A stretch of 30,704 nucleotides of DNA, taken from contig CABSNM010000020.1 of the NCBI GenBank assembly GCA_902479065.1, positions 1 through 30,704 of the forward strand. The letters are read 5' to 3'. Position 1 is the stretch's first letter, and each line of letters opens with the position of its first letter. This document shows positions 17,286 to 24,590 of the stretch, piece by piece. Below the pieces are notes generated by a model. The model worked only from the letters and a program-made list of their open reading frames with translations. It did no database searches and had not been told where the DNA came from. The position numbers and the translations under genes were made by a program. This DNA comes from an uncultured Collinsella sp. Lineage in GTDB: Bacteria; Actinomycetota; Coriobacteriia; Coriobacteriales; Coriobacteriaceae.

Positions 17286-17328
17286 CCCCTCGGTAAACGG
17301 CAACAACCCTCCGCGAAATCTTAAGGAA

Positions 17329-17748
17329 TTAGACAAACTGGTCGTCGGGCGCCAACAGAAGCTCGCCGTAACGTTTCGTCAGCCCGTCTCTCAACTGACA
17401 GAAAGCGGGAATATAGACGTTCAAGATGCGCTGAATCAAATCTTGAGCGAGCTTGTTGTCGTAGATATGGACGTTCGTATTGCGGTCTCTGAGCATATCC
17501 AGCCAGGCTGCCTCATCAATAAAGTCGTAGAATCGGTAGGACTCCTTCAAGATGGCACGAGGAGACCCCGACGCGGCAAGCGTGGCGCCCTCATACTCGA
17601 GCAGACGCTTAAGGAGCTTCCAGCTCAGTTCAAATTGAAGATTGAACTTATTAATCAATCCACTCTGAACAAAATCATTGTTAAGATCCTGATTGGGCGC
17701 ATCCTCAAGATTCGCCAAGGCGCTGGCAAAGTTCTCATATTTTTTCAT
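17329..17748 (-). CDS. hepT: HepT-like HEPN RNase toxin (nucleotidyltransferase substrate-binding, HI0074 type)
   Basis: 139 aa, all-helical. It has the HEPN toxin motif R-x4-H-x-Y as RNTNVHIY (Arg89, His94, Tyr96), the catalytic site of HepT ribonucleases. The N-terminal half (FNLQFELSWKLLKRLLEYEG, SPRAILKESYRFY) is typical of the HI0074 family. Its ATG at 17748 lies inside the end of the MntA-like gene (14-nt overlap), the usual antitoxin-then-toxin order with translational coupling. In this family MntA modifies a Tyr of HepT by adding AMP and so neutralises it; Tyr96 would be the target here (family knowledge). No terminator is obvious downstream. Confidence 0.88.
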   Translation of the reverse strand: MKKYENFASALANLEDAPNQDLNNDFVQSGLINKFNLQFELSWKLLKRLLEYEGATLAASGSPRAILKESYRFYDFIDEAAWLDMLRDRNTNVHIYDNKLAQDLIQRILNVYIPAFCQLRDGLTKRYGELLLAPDDQFV

Positions 17749-18022
17749 ACAGAATCACACCATCCCTGGCAATTTCATCGAGCAATTGCTGCGATAAGGG
17801 CTCATCGAGATTGACGACATCTACATCTAAAAGAGTATCAAGATGTTCCTCGATCAAATATGAGAAACGGCCGAAATCCCGGCAACCTGCTACGGCGATG
17901 TCAATATCGCTCTTGGGCAAGTTGTCGCCTCGAGCACGAGAACCAAACAACACGACCGTCTCGGCGTCACATTCCCGAGCAAAAACTTCGATTTGCTTAT
18001 ACACCTTGTCGAGAGATGCCAT
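17735..18022 (-). CDS. mntA: MntA-like minimal nucleotidyltransferase antitoxin
   Basis: 95 aa, the length of a minimal nucleotidyltransferase. It carries the full signature G-S-x10-D-x-D: VVLFGSRARGDNLPKSDIDI, with Gly27-Ser28 and Asp39/Asp41 binding metal and ATP. It pairs with the overlapping HepT gene downstream; by family precedent it AMPylates HepT. The start codon 18022 is 8 nt after the stop of the Rrf2 gene, and the likely Shine-Dalgarno (TAGGG) overlaps that stop. The antitoxin therefore seems to be transcribed from the Rrf2 promoter, which is unusual for a TA module. Confidence 0.88.
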   Translation of the reverse strand: MASLDKVYKQIEVFARECDAETVVLFGSRARGDNLPKSDIDIAVAGCRDFGRFSYLIEEHLDTLLDVDVVNLDEPLSQQLLDEIARDGVILYEKI

Positions 18023-18030
18023 TTGCAGCC

Positions 18031-18462
18031 CTACAGCTTAATGTCAAAGTTGATCTCGGGGACGGCGGCCAGGTCGGCCAACGTCACGCCGTCGACGTAC
18101 TTTTCGATCACGTCATCCAGACCACGCCAGAACTTGACGGTGGAACACAAGTCACTGCGGGCGCAGCTGTTGTCGATGCCATCGCACGCCACCGGAGCCG
18201 TGCTGCCCTCAACGGCACGCAAGATGTCGCCGGCACGCACCTCGGCCGGGTCCTTGCCCATCATGTAGCCGCCGCCCTTGCCACGCACGCTCTTAAGCAG
18301 GTCCGCCTTCATAAGCGGACGCACCAGCTGCTCCAGATACTTCTGCGAAATGCGCTCGCGGTCGGCAACCTCGCGCAAGGCAATCTTGCCCTCGGCGTCG
18401 CCCAGCGCCGCGATATAGATCATCAGTCGGAGGGCATAGCGGCCCTTGGAAGAAATGAGCAT
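18031..18462 (-). CDS. Rrf2/IscR-type [2Fe-2S] transcriptional regulator
   Basis: 143 aa; ATG 18462 behind GGGAGGGTAGGT. The N-terminal winged helix starts MLISSKGRYALRLMIYIA, with ISQKYLEQLVRPL as the recognition helix and VRGKGGGY as the wing. Three cysteines, Cys93-x6-Cys100-x5-Cys106, match the cluster-ligating triad of IscR/NsrR-type Rrf2 proteins. It is transcribed away from sufC, the classic place for a regulator of the suf operon, and two identical-geometry palindromes lie between them. By family knowledge it would sense Fe-S status and control suf and its own gene. Whether it is IscR-, SufR- or NsrR-like in function cannot be settled from sequence. MntA/HepT follow in the same direction. 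Confidence 0.92.
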   Translation of the reverse strand: MLISSKGRYALRLMIYIAALGDAEGKIALREVADRERISQKYLEQLVRPLMKADLLKSVRGKGGGYMMGKDPAEVRAGDILRAVEGSTAPVACDGIDNSCARSDLCSTVKFWRGLDDVIEKYVDGVTLADLAAVPEINFDIKL

Positions 18463-18482
18463 ACCTACCCTCCCATCGCATC

Positions 18483-18513
18483 TGGGACAACATAACCAGG
18501 TTTGTTTGTCCCA
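18483..18513. promoter_or_regulatory. Palindromic operator 1 (probable Rrf2 site)
   Basis: TGGGACAA-N15-TTGTCCCA, 31 bp, with a perfect 8-bp outer dyad. It starts 21 bp upstream of the Rrf2 start codon. The inner 15 bp, read on the opposite strand, match operator 2 at 11 of 15 positions, including AAC..GGTT, so this is a site and not a chance hairpin. Confidence 0.8.
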
Positions 18514-18526
18514 AATTTAAAGTAAG

Positions 18527-18557
18527 TGGGACAAACACAACAGGTTATTTTGTCCCA
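18527..18557. promoter_or_regulatory. Palindromic operator 2 (probable Rrf2 site)
   Basis: A second TGGGACAA-N15-TTGTCCCA with exactly the same arm length and spacing as operator 1; the centres are 44 bp apart, about four helical turns. It lies between the Rrf2 gene and the putative suf promoter, positioned to act on both. Confidence 0.8.
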
Positions 18558-18594
18558 GAATTTGAAAAGTCGAGTGGATTAGTCGGGTTTTCCC

Positions 18595-18622
18595 TTGACT
18601 AACGCCGAACCCATAGTAACTT
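18595..18622 (+). promoter_or_regulatory. Possible suf operon promoter
   Basis: TTGACT (18595-18600), a 16-bp spacer, then TAACTT (18617-18622), about 65 nt before the sufC ATG. The -35 is good and the -10 poor, as often seen for regulated promoters. The operators lie just upstream of it. Confidence 0.4.
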
Positions 18623-18686
18623 TATTCCGAGAAGATTCCTAGGGTTTAGTACACCTATGAGTACACCATATACAGAGAGGGACAGC

Positions 18687-19487
18687 ATGAGCGCAAATCC
18701 GCTGCTTTCCATCGAAGGTCTGACCGCCTCCGTGGACGAGAAGACCATCCTCCACAACGTCAGCCTCAACGTCGCCGCCGGCGAGACCCACGTGTTGATG
18801 GGTCCCAACGGCGCCGGCAAGTCCACCCTCGGCCACCTGGTCATGGGCGACCCCGTCTACACGGTCAACGACGGCCGTATCGTCTTTGACGGCCAGGACA
18901 TCACCGAGCTCACCACCGACAAGCGCTCGCGCGCCGGCCTGTTCCTGAGCTTCCAAGCACCGGTCGAGATCCCCGGCGTGCCGCTGTCGAGCTTTTTGCG
19001 CGCCAGCATCGCCGGCCGCCCCGGCCTGGAGATGAAGGGTAAGGAGTTCCGCCGCCGCGTCAAGGAGCTCGCGGCCGAGCTCAACATGGATACCGCCTAC
19101 CTCAACCGTGAGCTGGGCGTGGGCTTCTCGGGCGGCGAGAAGAAGAAGGTCGAGATGCTCCAGCTTTTGCTGCTGCAGCCCAAGCTCGCCATCCTGGACG
19201 AGACTGACTCCGGCCTGGACGTCGACGCCCTGTCCACCGTCAGCCACGGCATGGACGCGTATCGCAAGAGCTGCGACGGCTCCATGCTCATCATCACGCA
19301 CAACACGCGCATTTTGGAGCACCTGGATGTCGACCGCGTCCACGTTATGGTCAAGGGCCACATCGTGCGCGAGGACGACGCCTCGCTCATCCCCTGGATC
19401 GACAAGAACGGCTTTGAGACCTTCGAGCGCGAGGCCGCCGAGCAGCGCGCCCAGGCCGAGTCTGCCGCTGCCGAGCAGCAGGCGTAA
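18687..19487 (+). CDS. sufC: SufC, Fe-S cluster assembly ATPase
   Basis: ABC-type cytoplasmic ATPase that drives the SufBCD scaffold; 266 aa. The start is ATG 18687, 5 nt after GAGAGGGA. An in-frame ATG at 18657 lacks a proper Shine-Dalgarno. Walker A is GPNGAGKST (39-47), the ABC signature FSGGEKKK (147-154), and Walker B LAILDETDSGLD (167-178), the last with the SufC-typical ETDSGLD. ITHNTRIL carries the switch His. The C-terminal ~25 residues are an Ala/Gln/Glu-rich tail. First gene of the operon, 12 nt before sufB. Confidence 0.97.
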   Translation: MSANPLLSIEGLTASVDEKTILHNVSLNVAAGETHVLMGPNGAGKSTLGHLVMGDPVYTVNDGRIVFDGQDITELTTDKRSRAGLFLSFQAPVEIPGVPLSSFLRASIAGRPGLEMKGKEFRRRVKELAAELNMDTAYLNRELGVGFSGGEKKKVEMLQLLLLQPKLAILDETDSGLDVDALSTVSHGMDAYRKSCDGSMLIITHNTRILEHLDVDRVHVMVKGHIVREDDASLIPWIDKNGFETFEREAAEQRAQAESAAAEQQA

Positions 19488-19499
19488 AGGGGCGACGCA

Positions 19500-20912
19500 A
19501 TGACCAAGAACCGCACCGAGGTCGCGGACATCGACCGCAGCCTCTACGACTTCACCTATGGCGAGGAGGGATTCGAGCGCCTCGACGCCGGCATCACGCC
19601 CGACATCGTGCGCGAGATCAGCGCCAAAAAGGACGAGCCGCAGTGGATGCTCGACCTGCGCCTCAAGTCCCTCGAGATCTTCAATCGTTTTCCCGACCCG
19701 ACGTGGGGCCCCTCCATCGAGGGCCTGGACATGGACAACATCGTCACCTACGTCAAGCCCAACACCGACCAAAAGCACGACTGGGAGTCGGTGCCCGACG
19801 ACATCAAGAACACCTTTGAGCGCTTGGGCATCCCCGAGGCCGAGCGCAGCTACCTGGCGGGCGTCGGCGCGCAGTACGACTCCGAGCTGGTCTACCACAA
19901 CATGCAGGACACGGCGTCCAAGATGGGCATCGTCTACTCCGGTATTGAGGAAGCCCTGCACGATCCGCAGTGGGAGCCGCTCATCCACGAGAAATTCATG
20001 ACGCTCATCCCGCCCACCGACCACAAGTTTGCGGCCCTGCACGGCGCCGTGTGGTCGGGCGGCTCGTTTGTCTACGTTCCCAAGGGCACCAAGTTGGACT
20101 TCCCGCTGCAGAGCTACTTCCGCCTTAACGCCAAGGGCGCCGGCCAGTTTGAGCACACGCTCATCATTGTCGAGGACGATGCCGACCTGCACTTTATCGA
20201 GGGCTGCTCCGCACCCAAGTACAACGTGGCCAACCTCCACGCCGGTGCTGTCGAGCTCTTTGTGGGCAAGCGTGCACACCTGCGCTACTCGACCATCGAG
20301 AACTGGTCCAAGAACATGTACAACCTCAACACCAAGCGTGCGCGCGTGGACGAGGACGGCGACATCGAGTGGATCAGTGGCTCCTTCGGCAGCCATGTGG
20401 GTTATCTCTACCCCATGAGCGTGCTCAACGGCCGCGGCGCCCGCTCGAGCTTTACCGGCATCACCTTTGCCGGCGCCGGCCAGAACCTCGATACCGGCTG
20501 TAAGGTCGTACTCAACGCGCCCGAGACCTCGGCAACCGTCGAGACCAAGGGCATCTCCAAGAGCGGCGGCATCCAGACCTTCCGTAGCTCTATCGTGGCC
20601 ACGCCCAAGGCCGAGGGCTCCAAGGCAACCGTGAGCTGCCAGTCGCTCATGCTCGACGACCAGAGCCGCTCCGACACTATTCCGGCCATGGACATCCGCG
20701 CCAAGAACGTCGACATCGGCCACGAGGCCACCATCGGCCGCATCGGCGACGACAAGGTGTTCTACCTGATGAGCCGCGGCATCTCGGAGGAAGAGGCCCG
20801 CACCATGATCGTCAACGGCTTTGCCAACCCGGTCTCCAAGGAGCTGCCGCTTGAGTACGCCGTCGAGATGAACAACCTGATCAAGCTCGAGATGGAAGGA
20901 GCGATCGGATAA
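19500..20912 (+). CDS. sufB: SufB, Fe-S cluster scaffold subunit
   Basis: 470 aa, full length for SufB. It forms the SufBCD complex in which the nascent cluster is built. Conserved features: the N-terminal FTYGEEGFERLDAGI segment, FIEGCSAPKYNVANLHAG (233-250), and TVSCQSLMLDDQSRSDTIP with Cys380. HEATIGRIGDDKVFYLMSRG follows with Glu409. The Cys380-Glu409 spacing of 29 equals that of the catalytically important Cys/Glu pair of E. coli SufB (Cys405/Glu434). It overlaps sufD by one base (TAATG). Confidence 0.97.
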   Translation: MTKNRTEVADIDRSLYDFTYGEEGFERLDAGITPDIVREISAKKDEPQWMLDLRLKSLEIFNRFPDPTWGPSIEGLDMDNIVTYVKPNTDQKHDWESVPDDIKNTFERLGIPEAERSYLAGVGAQYDSELVYHNMQDTASKMGIVYSGIEEALHDPQWEPLIHEKFMTLIPPTDHKFAALHGAVWSGGSFVYVPKGTKLDFPLQSYFRLNAKGAGQFEHTLIIVEDDADLHFIEGCSAPKYNVANLHAGAVELFVGKRAHLRYSTIENWSKNMYNLNTKRARVDEDGDIEWISGSFGSHVGYLYPMSVLNGRGARSSFTGITFAGAGQNLDTGCKVVLNAPETSATVETKGISKSGGIQTFRSSIVATPKAEGSKATVSCQSLMLDDQSRSDTIPAMDIRAKNVDIGHEATIGRIGDDKVFYLMSRGISEEEARTMIVNGFANPVSKELPLEYAVEMNNLIKLEMEGAIG

Positions 20913-22183
20913 TGAACCAGACCACGAACACCGCTGCTACCACCCTTGAGCAGGTCAATGCGATGCCAGCTGCCACTTGGGGTTGGCTGAAGATGAACCA
21001 GACCAAGCTCGAGCTCTCTGACGAGCTTGCCGCCGCTCCCACCGAGGCTGTTAAGGTCGAGGGCTTGGACGAGCAGTTCCGCGGCGCTGCCGACGCATTT
21101 AACGCCGCCATGGACGCCATGGCCGAGCGCTTCCCCGAGCGCCGCGCCTCCGCCCCCGGCGACGCCGCCGACCGCGCCCGCATCACGCCCGAGACCGAGC
21201 TTGACGTGCCCGCCACCTCCATCTACCAGGCCGGTGCCATCAAGCTCGAGGAGGAGCTCTCCCCTGCTGAAGCCTTCGAGACCGGCATGGGCGAGGCTGC
21301 CTACACCTACTTGGCCGACCACGCCACCAAGCGCATCGTCATCGATGTGCCCGCATACAAGCACGCCACGGTTACCGTGCGCGTGAGCGGTGTCGATGCA
21401 GCCGCGGCCATCGCCGCCATCGACGTCGTCGCCCGTCCCCAGTCGACGCTCGATCTGCTTATTGCCCTGGACTCTCCCGTTGCCGGCCAAGGCGTCGTGG
21501 GATCCGTGCTACGCGTGTGCGCCCACGAGTACGCCACCGTCAACGTGACCTGCACGCAGACGCTCGACGATAGCTGGATCGCGCTCGACGACACCGGCCT
21601 GTTCCTGGACGAGGGCGCGCGCGTCAACGTGCAGCACACCGTCCTGGGTGCCGGCGCCAGCGCCACCGGCCTTGCCGGCGACCTGCTGGGCGATACCGCC
21701 AAGGTCACCATCGATACTGACTACCTGGGCGCCCGAGAGCAGGTGCGCGACTTTAACTACGAGCTGCGCCACCGCGGTCGCAAGACCGAGTGCGAGATCG
21801 ACGCCAACGGCGTGCTGACTGGCACGTCCAAGAAGGTCTACCGTGGCACCATCGACCTCGTGCACGGCTGCAAGGGCGCAACCGGCACCGAGCGCGAGAC
21901 GGTGCTTTTGGCCAACAAGGGCGTCGACAACAAGACCGTTCCCGTCATTCTCTGCGACGAGGACGACGTCGCCGGCAACCACGGCGCCACAATCGGCCAC
22001 GTCCGCGACGAGCAACTGTTCTATCTCGCCTGCCGTGGCCTTGACCAAAACGCCGCCGAGGACCTGTTCATTCGCGCCAAGCTGGAGGACGCCGCGCTTT
22101 CCGCCACCGACGAGCGCACCCGCGCAGCCGTCGTCCGCTTGGGCAACAACCTGATCAACAACTTTGAAGAGGAGCTCGCATGA
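20912..22183 (+). CDS. sufD: SufD, Fe-S cluster assembly subunit
   Basis: 423 aa. It pairs with SufB to form the beta-helix scaffold with SufC. The N-terminal ~150 residues are divergent and Ala/Glu-rich (TWGWLKMNQTKLEL is the usual SufD entry). The C-terminal SUF domain is clear, ending with NHGATIGHVRDEQLFYLACRGL, where SufD's conserved His replaces the SufB Glu region. It overlaps both neighbours (1 nt with sufB, 4 nt ATGA with sufS), so translation is probably coupled. Confidence 0.95.
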   Translation: MNQTTNTAATTLEQVNAMPAATWGWLKMNQTKLELSDELAAAPTEAVKVEGLDEQFRGAADAFNAAMDAMAERFPERRASAPGDAADRARITPETELDVPATSIYQAGAIKLEEELSPAEAFETGMGEAAYTYLADHATKRIVIDVPAYKHATVTVRVSGVDAAAAIAAIDVVARPQSTLDLLIALDSPVAGQGVVGSVLRVCAHEYATVNVTCTQTLDDSWIALDDTGLFLDEGARVNVQHTVLGAGASATGLAGDLLGDTAKVTIDTDYLGAREQVRDFNYELRHRGRKTECEIDANGVLTGTSKKVYRGTIDLVHGCKGATGTERETVLLANKGVDNKTVPVILCDEDDVAGNHGATIGHVRDEQLFYLACRGLDQNAAEDLFIRAKLEDAALSATDERTRAAVVRLGNNLINNFEEELA

Positions 22184-23505
22184 TCGACACCGAGCACGTT
22201 AAATGCGATACCTGTACCGCACCGGAGCCTATGGAGTTCGACGCCAGTGACGAGGCCTCGCGCGGCTGGCCTACCGTCGACATCGAGACCAATCCCTACA
22301 AGGCACAGTTCCCGCTTTTCCAGCAGCACCCCGAGATCGCCTTCCTCGATAGTGCCGCCACCGCGCAGCGCCCCGCCTGCGTGCTCGACGCCGAGCGTGA
22401 CTTCTATCAGCGCATGAACGCCAACCCCCTGCGCGGCCTGTACTCACTGTCCGTCGAGGCCACCGACGCCATCGCGAAGGTCCGCCAGCAGATCGCCGAC
22501 CTCATCGGCGCCTCACAGGCCAACGAGGTCGTCTTCACCCGCAACACGAGCGAGTCGCTCAACCTGGTCGCCAAGAGCTTTGCACCCACAGTCCTCGAGC
22601 CGGGCGACGAGGTCGTCATCACCATCATGGAGCACCACTCCAACCTGATTCCGTGGCAGCAGGTCTGCCGCGAGACCGGCGCCAAGCTCGTCTACCTCTA
22701 CCCCACCAAGACCGGTCAGCTCACCACCGAGGAGGTTCTTGCCAAGGTTGGTCCCAAGACCAAGATTCTGGCCGTGGGTCAGGTCTCCAACGTGTTGGGA
22801 GTCGAGAACCCAGTCAAGAACCTCGGCAAGCTCGTGCACAAGTATGGCGGCTACCTGGTCGTCGACGGTGCGCAGTCGCTGCCGCACATGCCGGTCGATG
22901 TGGCCGACCTGGGCGCCGACTTCTTTGCCTTTAGCGCACACAAGGCTATGGGCCCCATGGGCATCGGCGTGCTGTGGGGCAAGATGGACCTGCTCAACGC
23001 CATGCCGCCCATGCTCACCGGCGGCGAGATGATCGACTCTGTTACCGAGCAGGACGCCGTCTGGGCGCCCGTTCCCGAGAAATTCGAGGCCGGCACACAG
23101 GACGCCGCCGGCATCTTCGCCACGGGTGCGGCACTCGACTACCTGGTCAACACGGTGGGTTACGAGAACGTCCAGGCACGCGAGCAGGCACTCGTCCACT
23201 ACCTGATGGGCGAGCTCATGCAGCTCGACTTTGTCCAGATCATCGGCTCCATCTATTGGGACAACCACCACGGCGTTGTGAGCTTTAACGTCCGCGGCAT
23301 CCACCCGCACGACGTCGCGAGCATCATGGACATGGACGGCGTCTGCATCCGCGCCGGTCACCACTGTGCACAGCCGCTGCTCACCTGGCTGGGCGTCGAG
23401 AACCTTGCCTGCTGCCGCGCCAGCGTGGCCTTCTACAACGACAAGGCCGACATTGACAAGTTCATCGCCGGCCTGCATCACGTTTGGAGCACGTTCAATG
23501 GGTAA
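22180..23505 (+). CDS. sufS: SufS, group II cysteine desulfurase
   Basis: PLP enzyme that takes sulfur from cysteine and passes it to SufU; 441 aa. The PLP lysine is in FAFSAHKAMGPMG (Lys255), and the persulfide cysteine in RAGHHCAQPLL (Cys396). FTRNTSESLNLVA and EHHSNLIPW are further signatures. It carries an N-terminal extension of about 35 residues with CDTC (9-12) before the normal start of the fold at NPYKAQFPLF; most SufS proteins lack this. It overlaps sufD by 4 nt and sufU by 8 nt. Confidence 0.96.
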   Translation: MIDTEHVKCDTCTAPEPMEFDASDEASRGWPTVDIETNPYKAQFPLFQQHPEIAFLDSAATAQRPACVLDAERDFYQRMNANPLRGLYSLSVEATDAIAKVRQQIADLIGASQANEVVFTRNTSESLNLVAKSFAPTVLEPGDEVVITIMEHHSNLIPWQQVCRETGAKLVYLYPTKTGQLTTEEVLAKVGPKTKILAVGQVSNVLGVENPVKNLGKLVHKYGGYLVVDGAQSLPHMPVDVADLGADFFAFSAHKAMGPMGIGVLWGKMDLLNAMPPMLTGGEMIDSVTEQDAVWAPVPEKFEAGTQDAAGIFATGAALDYLVNTVGYENVQAREQALVHYLMGELMQLDFVQIIGSIYWDNHHGVVSFNVRGIHPHDVASIMDMDGVCIRAGHHCAQPLLTWLGVENLACCRASVAFYNDKADIDKFIAGLHHVWSTFNG

Positions 23506-23932
23506 TCTGTACACCTCCACCACATTTATGGAGCACAACTCGCACCCCGACTACAAGTACGAGATGGATGCTCCCACGCACGAGCACGACGGCATCAACC
23601 CCAGCTGCGGAGACGAGCTCACTCTGCAGCTGCGTGTCGAGAACAACGTGATTGAGGAGGCCTCCTTTACCGGCCACGGCTGCGCCATCAGCCAGGCCAG
23701 TGCCGACATCATGGCCGATCTCATCACCGGCGAGACCGTCGAGGAAGCTCGCCGCCTGGCAGAGCTCTTCCTCGCCATGATCCGCGGCGAGAAGCTCTCC
23801 GAGGAGGACCTGGAAGACCTGGACGAAGCCGCCCAGCTCCAGGACATCTCGCACATGCCCGCCCGCGTCAAATGCGCCGAGCTCGCCTGGCGCACCCTCG
23901 ACGGCATGCTCGAGGGGCAAGCTAACCAGTAG
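23498..23932 (+). CDS. sufU: SufU, zinc-dependent sulfurtransferase
   Basis: 144 aa from ATG 23498, inside the end of sufS. This start gives the expected SufU N-terminus (MGNLYTSTTFMEHNSHPDYK). Zinc ligands: Cys37 and Asp39 in NPSCGDEL, Cys62 in GHGCAISQASADIM, and Cys126 in VKCAELAW. The ~18-residue insert before the last Cys (EKLSEEDLEDLDEAAQL), characteristic of SufU versus IscU, is present. It accepts sulfur from SufS by swapping its zinc ligand (family knowledge). Last gene of the operon, before a strong terminator. Confidence 0.96.
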   Translation: MGNLYTSTTFMEHNSHPDYKYEMDAPTHEHDGINPSCGDELTLQLRVENNVIEEASFTGHGCAISQASADIMADLITGETVEEARRLAELFLAMIRGEKLSEEDLEDLDEAAQLQDISHMPARVKCAELAWRTLDGMLEGQANQ

Positions 23933-23964
23933 CGTATGCTCCGAATCCAAGGTTTTTGATTGCC

Positions 23965-23992
23965 GAGCCGCCCAATACGGGCGGCTCTGTTT
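23965..23992 (+). terminator. Rho-independent terminator of the suf operon
   Basis: Perfect 9-bp stem (gagccgccc at 23965-23973, gggcggctc at 23979-23987) with a 5-nt loop, followed by TGTTTT. It starts 32 nt past the sufU stop. Confidence 0.92.
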
Positions 23993-24252
23993 TCCTAATG
24001 AGCACGAACACACAAAATCAGCGCGCCCGGCGCCCCGTCTGTCATTTACCACACGGCCAGACGCGAACACGGGCGTTTTCCACAGCACCAAAGGCCTGCG
24101 GCAGGGCCCCGGGCCCGCCAAGCAATGCGCCAAGCCCCGTTCTGCTGAGCTCCGACTCGCTTCGCGCCTGCCGCAGACGGGTCCCATAGGGTGCGACGTG
24201 CATTTTTGCGAGTATTCAGCACGCCAAGCTGTATGTATACGCATCGAAAGCG
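23993..24252. other. Intergenic stretch with a distant inverted repeat
   Basis: No coding frame here looks real. Ctgcggcagg at 24098-24107 and cctgccgcag at 24167-24176 are inverted 10-bp arms about 59 bp apart, enclosing GC-rich sequence with a gggcccCgggccc palindrome. This may be a REP-like or transcript structure; its purpose is unknown. Confidence 0.4.
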
Positions 24253-24507
24253 TTAATCAACGTCTCCAGGCGCATATATATTGTGTTTTAGAACAAGCAT
24301 CGCGGTCTCAGGGATCACATACATGCGCTTCGGAGGCGGATCGGAAGGCATAAATAGCTTCGGGACCCGTATGTTGCAAGATTGCGGCAGTGCCGACAGC
24401 ACCACGATGCTGAAAACTCCGTTTTTTGCACGGCGCAGACGGGGGTAGGCACGGGCAAACCCGGACTGAGCTGTTATTTTATGCAAGATGACGATTGTTC
24501 TATGCAT
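24253..24507 (-). CDS. Hypothetical ORF, possibly part of a repeat element
   Basis: 84 codons from ATG 24507 to TAA, without a recognisable Shine-Dalgarno. The peptide (AKNGVFSIVVLSALPQS in the middle, DPPPKRMYVIPETAMLVL near the end) looks like sequence under selection rather than random, yet I cannot assign a family. It lies directly downstream of the RAYT-like gene, in the same direction, where REP-type or other repeats are often found. It may be non-coding repeat DNA. Nothing further is seen in 24508-24590. Confidence 0.3.
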   Translation of the reverse strand: MHRTIVILHKITAQSGFARAYPRLRRAKNGVFSIVVLSALPQSCNIRVPKLFMPSDPPPKRMYVIPETAMLVLKHNIYAPGDVD

Positions 24508-24590
24508 ATTAAGAAGTGCAGTTACCGTACCAAGCTTTTGAACGCTGGTTGCGGCGTATGGACGACCCCAACTGCGGTGAACAGGCGACC

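Noticed and set aside
18639..20723. 694-codon minus-strand open frame across sufC and sufB
   Set aside because: The opposite strand encodes unmistakable SufC and SufB; the antisense product is a Val/Ala/Gly/Leu/Asp-rich low-information sequence.
23366..23497. 44-codon upstream extension of sufU
   Set aside because: It lies entirely within sufS in another frame and reads as low-complexity sequence; the ATG at 23498 gives the canonical SufU N-terminus.
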